Assembly: GCA_015179125.1 (NCBI GenBank)
Contig: WHVA01000452.1
Location: 29,637 to 93,636 of the forward strand
From: Gautieria morchelliformis
Taxonomy: Eukaryota; Basidiomycota; Agaricomycetes; Gomphales; Gomphaceae
Reading direction: 5' to 3'
DNA length: 64,000 bases
In this document: positions 56,282 through 64,000 of the stretch, in pieces
How positions within the stretch are numbered: the stretch's first letter is position 1
How the letters are laid out: each line of letters begins with the position of its first letter
The notes under the pieces: generated by a model
What the model was told of the DNA's origin: nothing
What the model saw: the letters and a program-made list of their open reading frames with translations, nothing else
Databases searched by the model: none
Position numbers and translations under genes: made by a program

Positions 56282-57457
56282 ATGGATCCGGACAATCGTC
56301 TTCGGAATATGGAGGAGGAATTGACACGGAACCGGATGAAGACTGACGCGATTGAAACAGCCTTACAAGCGATTTTGGCTAAGTTAGATATTCCACAAAG
56401 TGGTGGAAATGAAAAGCTGGGCTATCCGGATTTCGGAAAAGCAGAAGTAGCGGAAGAGAGGGTCTCCGCGAAGTTAGCAAAGGTCCAACCCGCAACTCCG
56501 GCGGACTTTGACGGAGATCGGGAGAAGGGACGCGCATTCTTCAACACATGCAGCATCTACTTCGCAATTGTCGGAGACCTCTTTCCGAACGACCAGGCTC
56601 GGATTCACTGGGCATTGTCCTTTTTCAAGTCGGACCGCGCAGCCCATTTTGCAAACAAGGTGATCCGACATGAAGCAAAGGGCAAGGGGAACTACTTCCG
56701 GGACTGGGACGCCTTTGAGAAAACATTTTCCGACCAGTTCTGCCCGAAAAACGAGCAGCTCACAGCCCTTACGAAGCTCGAGGGGACCAGCTGGTCCCAG
56801 GCCAAGGATCCAGTCAATGACTACATTGACCGCTTCCAGGAGCTCATCGACCTTGCGGAGTATGACGACGACAAGACGATCGTCATCAAATTCCGACGAG
56901 GACTTGATCCGACACTCCAGAACCAAGTCGCGCTGCTTGGGGATGGAGCTCCGGATTTTGATGACCCGGAAGGGTGGTACCAAGCTGCGCAGAGGGTGTC
57001 CCGGAACAGGGAAGCAAATGAGGCCTTCGTGGAGACAAACCGGAACATGACTCGCAGTTCCACTCGTCCTAGTCCACCTATGCCAAAACCCGGAAGTGCA
57101 TTCATTCCCACATGGAAAGTATTTCCGACGGTTGCTCCGCCTGCTCCTATTAGGAACCATAGCCCTCCTCCCTCGAAGAGTGGCCCTGCCCCGATGGATG
57201 TTGACCACACGCGCGGAAAAGGCCACGGAACTATCACCTGTTTCCGATGCTGACAACCAGGCGACTATGCTCGCGAATGCCCCCAAGCCTTTGACATCCG
57301 GCTCATGACCACGGAGGAGAAACTCGAGCTCCTCCCAGAGTTCCTCGCACTTGCCGACATAAGCGGAGTGCCCACTGCGGAAGGAATTTCCGAAAATGCG
57401 GAACATGGTGCATCGGAAGCGGAAGATGCGTCGGATTTTGTGACGCGCAGCGGGTGA
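56282..57457 (+). pseudogene. gypsy-2 Gag
   Basis: ATG at 56282 (MDPDNRLRNMEEELTRNRMK), a coiled-coil-like start as in gypsy-1. The retrotransposon Gag domain follows (PADFDGDREKGRAFFNT, IHWALSFFKSDRAAHFANK, WDAFEKTFSDQFCP, VIKFRRGLDPTLQNQ). The zinc knuckle reads CFRC-stop-QPGDYAREC: TGA at 57252-57254 replaces Gly and the zinc His is Asp. The frame then continues to ASDFVTRSG and TGA at 57455-57457, overlapping the Pol start. The open frame also extends 66 codons upstream into the LTR, which I do not count as coding. Confidence 0.9.
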
Positions 57458-60400
57458 GATGTGTGCCCCTGCTGCCTGTACATAACCGGTTTGCCTGTCT
57501 TGAAGTAGAGAATGAAAAGCCCCCACTACCTTCACTTCGTACAGACCCACCAGATAAAGTCACACAAAAACCGAATCCGACACCCCGTCCATCCCGCATC
57601 CGCCCTTGGGAGAGACGCCTCCCGAAGTGCTATGTTGTTGCTTCCACCCCTGGCCCCAAGTCACTGGTCATTAAGGTGGAGATCCAGACAACAGATACTG
57701 CGGAAGTCAAATCCGGACCCGCCCTTGTCGACTGCGGGGCCACTGGTCAGTTTATGGACTGGGACTATGTGGAACGGAACCGACTGACCACGCGGAAGTT
57801 GCAACGTGCGATCCCGGTGTTCAATGTGGATGGAAGCCCCAACGAGGCAGGGTCCATCACGGAGATAGTAGACACAATTCTCCGCTATGATGGACACACA
57901 GAACGCACTTCCTTTGCAGTCACCAGCCTGGGGAAGCAAGACATCATCCTCGGGTTTACCTGGCTCCAGGAGCACAACCCGGAGATCAATTGGCAGACTC
58001 GGAAGGTGCGGATGAGTCGGTGCCCAGCCAAGTGTCACATGTGCCGATCGGAAGTGCGGAAGGAGCACCAGGAGCAGCGGAAGACCGAACGGCTCATACA
58101 GACATGTCGTTCTGGCCCCCATCCACTGCTTGCAGAAGAAGACTCGGAAGCGGAATTTGAACCGGCTCCCACATTCAATTCCAATTCCGATTCCGACTCC
58201 GACGTCATCCGACTCAGCCCGGAAGAGGCTCTGGTGGAGGGGGAGCGCTTGCTGTACGTAAACCTTCCACCGGAAGCGGAACACATCTGCGCCACTGGAA
58301 ATATTTCGCAACGCCTTGCTGAAGCCTCCAAGAAGCATGATAGGGTGGAGGCGGAAATTCCGGTGTACCTGCGGGAGTTCGAGGATGTCTTTGCCAAGGA
58401 GTCGTTTGATGCCCTGCCTCCACGGAAGCTGTGGGACCATGCCATCGAGTTGGAGCCTGGGTCAAAGCCCACCAACTGCAAAGTCTACCCGCTGTCACCC
58501 AAGGAGCAGGTAGAGCTCAATGCATTCCTTGCAGAAAACCTCCGTACAGGGAGGATCCGCCCCTCCAAGTCACCCATGGCATCTCCGGTGTTCTTCATCA
58601 AGAAGAAGGATGGCTCGCTCAGACTTGTGCAGGATTACCGGGCCTTGAATGCGATCACAATCAAGAACCGGTACCCCATTCCACTCATTTCCGAACTAAT
58701 CACACAACTCCACGGGGCAAGGTACTTCACTAAGCTGGATGTCTGCTGGGGCTTCAATAATGTTTGGATCCGGGAGGGAGACGAGTGGAAGGCTGCATTC
58801 CACACCAACCGAGGACTCTTTGAGCCACAGGTCATGTTCTTTGGCCTCACCAACAGTCCCGCCACATTCCAGACGATGATGAATGACATTTTCCGTGACA
58901 TGATAGCAGAAGGGGTTGTCTGTGTCTACCTCGATGACATCCTCATCTTCACAAAGCAATGTCGGAACATCGGGAAGTCGTGCAGAGAGTGCTGGAACGG
59001 CTCCGGGAATACAACCTGTGTCTCAAGCCGGAAAAGTGCGAATTTGAGCGGACGCAGATAGAGTATCTTGGGGTGATTGTGTCAGAAGGAAAGGTGGAAA
59101 TGGACCCAGTCAAAGTTTCCGGTGTATCGGATTGGCCTGTGCCGCGGAACAAGAACGAGGTCCAGTCCTTCATTGGGTTTGTCAATTTCTACCGGCGGTT
59201 CGTCAAGGACTTCTCCTGCCACGCCCGTGCCCTCTTCGACCTCGCCAAGAAGGAGGTTGGATGGCAGTGGGGAGAGCTGGAACAGGCCTCCTTTGACAAA
59301 CTCAAAGAGCTGATCACTTCCGCCCCGGTCCTGATCTTTCCCGATGACTCTCGCCCTTATTGAGTCGAGGGGGATTCCTCCGACACAGCTACCGGAGCGG
59401 TCTTGTCACAACAGTCATCGGAAGATGATGGGGGATGGCATCCGATTGCCTTCTTCTCTAAAAGCCTTAGTCCGGTCGAGTGGAACTATGAGATCCACGA
59501 CAAGGAGATGCTGGCAATCATCCGAGCGCTGGAGGAGTGGCGACACTTCCTCGAGGGTGCTCTATGCCCGTTTGAGATCTGGACAGACCACAAGAACCTC
59601 GAGTATTTCCGCATGTCTAAGAAGTTGAACCAACGACAAGCACGGTGGTCCCTACACCTGTCCCGGTTCGACTTCATGCTCCACCACCGCCCCGGCCGCA
59701 CCATGGGCAAGCCCAATGCCCTATCCCGCTGTGCGGATCATGAGAGCGGAAGTGGAGACAACGCGGATATGACACTGCTCCGCCCAAGTCTCTTTGCAAT
59801 CCGCGCCCTAGAAGGAGTGACTGCAGTTGGGGCGGAAGCGGAAATGCTCCGGGACATCCGGAGGCAGTACCGGAATGGAGAGAAGGAGGAGTCGGTGGTG
59901 AAAGCGGTGGAGGAACTTCGGAAAGGGCACTCGCGGTCTGTACGGGCAGCGGAATGGTCGGAACGTGATGGACTGCTCCACTTCAGAGGCAAGGTCTATG
60001 TTCCAGGTGGGGCGGACCTCCGCCGCCGCATCGTGTCCCAGCACCATGACACACGGGTCGCTGGGCACGCTGGCAGGTGGAAGACACTGGAGTTAGTGGC
60101 TCGGAATTACTGGTGGCCTCAGATGTCCCGCTACATTGGACAGTACGTGAAGACATGTGACCTTTGTCTCCGAAGCAAAGCGCAACGACATCCGCCCGTC
60201 GGAGACCTTGTTCCGCTCCCAATTCCCGAATCCCGCTGGGACACCATCAGTGTCGACTTCATCGTTGAACTCCCAGAGTCTCATGGCTACGACGCGATCA
60301 TGAACATCGTGGATTCGGGAAGCAAGGTGTCCCACTTCATTCCGACGCTCACGACGATCACAGCCCTCGGAGCGGCCCGCCTGTTCCTTGCACATGTCTG

Positions 60401-60664
60401 GAAGTTGCATGGGCTCCCGAAGCAAGTTGTTTCCGACCGAGGTCCGCAGTTTGTCGCGGAACTGAATCGGGAGCTCTACTGCCTGCTCAGCATAAAGCTG
60501 GCTACCACCACAGCGTACCATCCGCAGGGTGACGGACAGATGGAACGGGTCAATCAGGAGTTGGAGCAATATCTCCGCCTCTTTGTCAATGAGAGGCAGG
60601 ATGACTGGGATGAGTTGCTTCCACTGGCAGAATTCCAATACAACAACCATGTACATTCCGCCAC
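57454..60664 (+). pseudogene. gypsy-2 Pol
   Basis: Enters from the -1 frame across the Gag stop (VRCVPLLPVHNRFACLE). The aspartic protease has ALVDCGATGQF. RT: FFIKKKDGSLRLVQDYRALN and VYLDDILIF. A frameshift near 58957 is followed by RT thumb in another frame (58959-59363), then TGA at 59361-59363 (PY-stop-VEGDSSD, Trp expected). RNase [14 protein letters not shown]. The integrase has the H2C2 module (HDTRVAGH, CDLCLRSKAQRHPP) and core residues in SVDFIVELPESHGYDAIM, VVSDRGPQF and NQELEQ. From 59403 the RNase H/integrase frame is open to the truncation point. Confidence 0.92.
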
Positions 60665-62757
60665 GCAGCCAGCCTGCTCAATGACAACCTGCTGGAGAGG
60701 TTTTTCCAAATGGAAGTCTGCCTGGGATATAAGACATTTTTGCATGCAGCAAGTGGTAGAGCTGGGAGCCTGTAGAACATCCTCTGCTGTTCCATCTGGC
60801 TCATCACCATCCGCCATCTTGTGCTTCACGCAGAAGTTTTTCCTGCATCTCGTGTGAAGACTTACAAAAAAGGCATTCTCCTGGTACTTTCCCATTATTT
60901 GCCACTTTGAGAAGATCAATGAGGCCTCGCTCCTCAAGTACAATGCGCATTCCTTTGGGCTGACCACAGTATTTGTAATTTGGGTCAGTTTCCATGAGAT
61001 TGGGGTCGGAGATCATGCTCTGGGGTTTCCCCCGAAGTCCAGCATGTGGATTGTCTTCAGGAATCCATGTGTCATGTATGTGGCGCTGTTTTCCACCAGG
61101 ACCAACATTCATCTCCTTTGCATTGAGTGCATCCTTTGCAAATGCACCGTGAGCTGAAGACTGGTCAAAAATAAATTCCCCAACTGCATTTGGGAACATT
61201 CTTTCGAAAATTGGAATGGTTGTTTTGAGCTGAATTGATAATGAGCAACAAAATATAGCATATGTGATGAAAATATGAAGTACCTGAGCAATTAACCACT
61301 CCATGTTCCACCATCCTTCATTATTTTTCCCTAGATAGATTATTTCTTGTGCATCTGTATATGTAAGCTGCTCATGCTTTGGAAGTGCTGCATTCTCCTG
61401 CAGCTGTCCCTCAGAAAGTGTGAGCCAGCCAGTGTCTTCAACAATCAAGTCTGATATATGTATTGCACGGCCTTGGCCCTTCTTGCGCAGAGGCATCTTC
61501 CCATCTCTAACACATACCCTCCACCGCAGCTCATTTGAGTGTATAATTGACTCATCATGTGAAATTGGAATGTGCAATTTCTCGCCAGGTCCTAAATTAG
61601 GTTCAACTGGTTCCAGATCTTCATCTGTATAGGTGCGCCGTAACCTAGAATTCTGTGTGAGTGGGAGATCACGCACAGGAATTATTACCAACCGCTCATT
61701 TTGCAAAAAACTCAGCAAGAATTTCTCTCCGATATGCCACCACATCTGGACGCTCATGCCCATCAACATACATGCCCTTCGTGACCTCTTTGATTGCATA
61801 ACCTAGCTTCACAAGCCATCTTCTGGCACACCCTTCTGATATTGTTTTCCCACCAAGATCAAGGCCCAGTCCAGGAATGATGATGTCATTGACTGTTTCA
61901 TGAGCCGCAGGTGTTATCTTAATTTCCAAATATAAATGACCTTCAGCAAGATAAATTAAACCAAACAATCACCTCTCCATCTGCAAGCACTGTTAGATAA
62001 CGGTGGACTGCCCATCCTTCATTCTCATTATTTAAGAGAGATGGGTGTGCATGATGCTTGCCGGAATTTATGGGTGGCAGCATGCCAAACTGACCAATAT
62101 ATTTATGGAGGGTGTCAATCTTGTGTGCAAAATACGGCTGGCCCCTTTCTGATTGAGACTGCCACCATGTAACTGGCCCGCATAATTGGATTCCTGATCT
62201 TCGGATGAACTTTGAACCTCTCTTGGAGTTCAATAAACCACTTTATCGCTTGGAGATGCATTAGTGCTGAAAAACTTTTAAATTTCTTAGCCTCTGCAAT
62301 GAGTCTCCGCACTCTGTCAATTACTGAAACAACTCTCAAGTCATCTTCCTCATCAGCGGTGGGATTCAGCCATGTCGCAGCATCACTGCAAGTCGGATCT
62401 GCAGTCGGCTGTGGGGCAGCACATGGGCCTGACTCTTCAAATTCCGGTTCCAAAATTGACCGCGGTGAACCTGGGGCTGAGTATTCGGAAGCTGGTGAAT
62501 TATTTTCAGCTGTGAGTGTCTCGTCTCTTCAATCAACAAAGGATGAGCGGCAGTGCCAGGTACCGCTTTCTGATTCGGCACTGGGTGCATGGGTCTCCTG
62601 TCACATGCCGAAAAAGGAGTCAATTTTGGCGCTGCCCTCTGCAGCCTTTCGAAGGACCTTCTGTTTCGCAAAAAAAGAAGATTTACTTGCACCGCTATAT
62701 GTAGGCCGGTTTCTTTTGAGAGAGTTTTTCTGGTTTTGCTTAGAGGAGCCTTCCTGT
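60665..62757 (-). pseudogene. fungal DDE transposase-like protein, decayed
   Basis: Minus-strand remains of a transposase-like family common in agaricomycetes. N-terminus RPTYSGASKSSFFAKQKVLR and KAAEGSAKIDSFFGM (about 62700-62600). Then RERFKVHPK/AIRKGPAVF (62453-62115), QPYFAHKIDTLHKY (62180), the hallmark GMYVDGHERPDVVAYR (about 61745) and FIFDQSSAHGAFAKDALN (about 61145), with a catalytic-type Asp, then MNVGPGGKQRHIHDTWIP and GQPKGMRIVLEERGL. The C-terminal CCMQKCLISQADFHLEKPLQ (about 60745-60680) is cut at the gypsy-2 junction. Frameshifts near 62140 and 61720 and an intron-like gap near 61250 disrupt it. The name of the superfamily is uncertain; the relation to this fungal family is clear from the motifs. 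Confidence 0.78.
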
Positions 62758-63638
62758 AAAGAATTTACCAATTAGATATTGAGAAACACTTTAGAAACTT
62801 ACCAGACTGGGCAACGGGATGTACCATCCGCGTCTCCAGGGTCCGTGTTTGTGTCTGGGTCTGGGTCGTGGTGGCAGATGGATGGATGGCGAGATGTGGT
62901 GGAGAAGGCAGTAAACACGTCGGGCAGGATGCACGGGCTGTTTATATGCAAAGTGAAATACCATACACTCCGCCTGTTCCCGCCTTTTCTACACCCGGCA
63001 CATACACACACACCCCACCACTGGCAGACACGCCGGAAACATCATGAGAAGTTCATGTCCGTGTGCTGGGGTGATAAGAAGCCTGGGAGGGGAGGCTGTT
63101 AGTGGGAGGTACGTGTAAACGTGTCGTAATACCATGAAAGACGAGGGAGTAGAGGGACGACATGTCCATACCATGCAATGATGACATCAGGATTTGTGGT
63201 CTGTATCCCTCCCGTGTCATGCTGCTCATTGTAACTGCCGAGTCGTGTGTACGTTTGTCTTTGTTCAGTAGGTTCCTGATGTGCCTGGCTCTCTCAGAAC
63301 AATCAGTATCCGGTCGTTAAGTGTTTATGAAATTCTATGGGGATGTGCTGTGATACCGCCTTTCTCGTTAGGTGGCACTGTCGTCAATTTAATAAAAGCA
63401 TACTAAATAAAACAACAAACATGTCGCAGATTACCTCAGTAGCTTCCTGGGCTTTCCTGGACCACCGAGCACAGATTTCATCACCGTCACATCCGATACA
63501 CCGGATGCTCAGCCTTGCGGATACCATGTTGGGGTGCTCCCAAGTTTAAATTCGATAGTCCCTTCATACTGCTTCTTTCCACATCGTACAGGACATGCCT
63601 CCCGAATGAGAGTTGTCTTGTGTCGCCACATCGAGCAA
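62758..63638. other. unassigned stretch
   Basis: Upstream of the transposase remnant. A GTGTTTGTGTCTGGGTCTGGG microsatellite-like tract near 62845. No supported gene. Confidence 0.3.
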
Positions 63639-64000
63639 CTTTTTTTTTTTTTTTTTTTTCCCATTTTACGTCTTTTGGGGCAGCGTCCTATGTAAGACAG
63701 TATATACATTTTCTTCCTTGTTGTTTTCTCCCTCTCTCCTTTAGACCTCTATCTCTGCTTGTGCTCAAGGGGCATGCCCCGAGCGTGTCCGTGCCTTTGT
63801 GGGCGAGGTGTGGGGGTGTGTGTGCTTAGCGCCTGGTGAGTCTCGACCTTTTACCCGTTCGTCTCCTTCTTCGGTCCTCCTCTCTCATCACATGGTAGTT
63901 TATCTCTCCTTCAGGCATGATACAGACCGTCTGCTGTTGCCATACTCCAAGTGTGCCAGTCAAGAAGGGATTGACGAGCCCTGAAAAACTTGCGGTCAGT
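63639..64000 (-). mobile_element. LINE 3' end (continues beyond window)
   Basis: A run of 21 T (poly-A tail of a minus-strand LINE) followed by CCATTTTACGTCTTTTGGGGCAGCG, CCTATGTAAGACA and GCTTGTGCTC..GGGC blocks that match the 3' UTR of the LINE at 11613-11800. The coding part lies outside the window. Confidence 0.8.

Larger units (their letters stand above)
55531..60664 (+). mobile_element. gypsy-2: Ty3/gypsy retrotransposon, 3' truncated
   Basis: 5' LTR, Gag and Pol as far as the integrase core (YNNHVHSATQP), then an abrupt junction at about 60664 with a minus-strand DDE transposase gene. The integrase C-terminus, chromodomain and 3' LTR are missing. Gene order and motifs parallel gypsy-1, but the sequence is a distinct family rich in TTCCGGA-type words. 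Inactive: stop in the Gag knuckle, frameshift and stop in RT/RNase H. Confidence 0.92.

Overview
The window looks like a repeat-rich region of a filamentous basidiomycete, most likely an agaricomycete. Reasons: multi-exon genes with roughly 50-65 bp introns; two copies of a DUF6533-type membrane protein, a basidiomycete family; a fungal SWI/SNF subunit; and a typical agaricomycete mix of mobile elements (copia, chromodomain gypsy, a tyrosine-recombinase retroelement, Tad-like LINEs, a DDE transposase). No rRNA, tRNA or CRISPR array was recognised.

Layout. 1-5.2 kb is a dead Ty1/copia element on the minus strand, split by a solo LTR. 5.2-6.3 kb is a decayed unclassified repeat (called X here) split by another solo LTR. 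7.1-10.8 kb is copy 1 of a segmental duplication with a DUF6533 gene, interrupted by a 1.44-kb TIR element. 11.1-13.6 kb is an isoprenylcysteine methyltransferase gene broken by a LINE. 14.1-15.8 kb holds two further repeats, including copy B of X with a long unidentified ORF. 16-21.7 kb is a DIRS/Ngaro-like element (zinc-finger Gag, RT-RNase H, tyrosine recombinase, split direct repeats). 22-24 kb has a 420-bp tandem repeat and a gypsy integrase fragment. 26-35 kb is a nested stack: solo LTRs, and a complete but dead chromodomain gypsy element, both inside the remains of one older ORF.

35.7-47.6 kb is the gene island: a SWI/SNF BAF60/Ssr3 subunit, a divergent alpha/beta hydrolase, a small zinc-finger protein, a DUF89/ARMT1-like phosphatase, and a PH-CRIB protein whose kinase-like domain has lost every catalytic signature. 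49-49.7 kb is a LINE RNase H fragment. 50.2-52.5 kb is copy 2 of the segmental duplication. 53.5-54.7 kb is a CGTACG-rich satellite with a 134-bp higher-order period. 55.5-60.7 kb is a second gypsy element truncated directly against a decayed DDE transposase gene (60.7-62.8 kb). The window ends in another LINE 3' end.

The most interesting observations are the PH-CRIB-pseudokinase, and the matching 10-nt complementarity between LTR and primer-binding site in the two gypsy families, which changes in a compensatory way and points to self-priming. Also notable are the empty-site evidence for a TA-targeted element and the repeat X family with its unknown protein. Splice models are read by eye; exon borders not stated explicitly are approximate.
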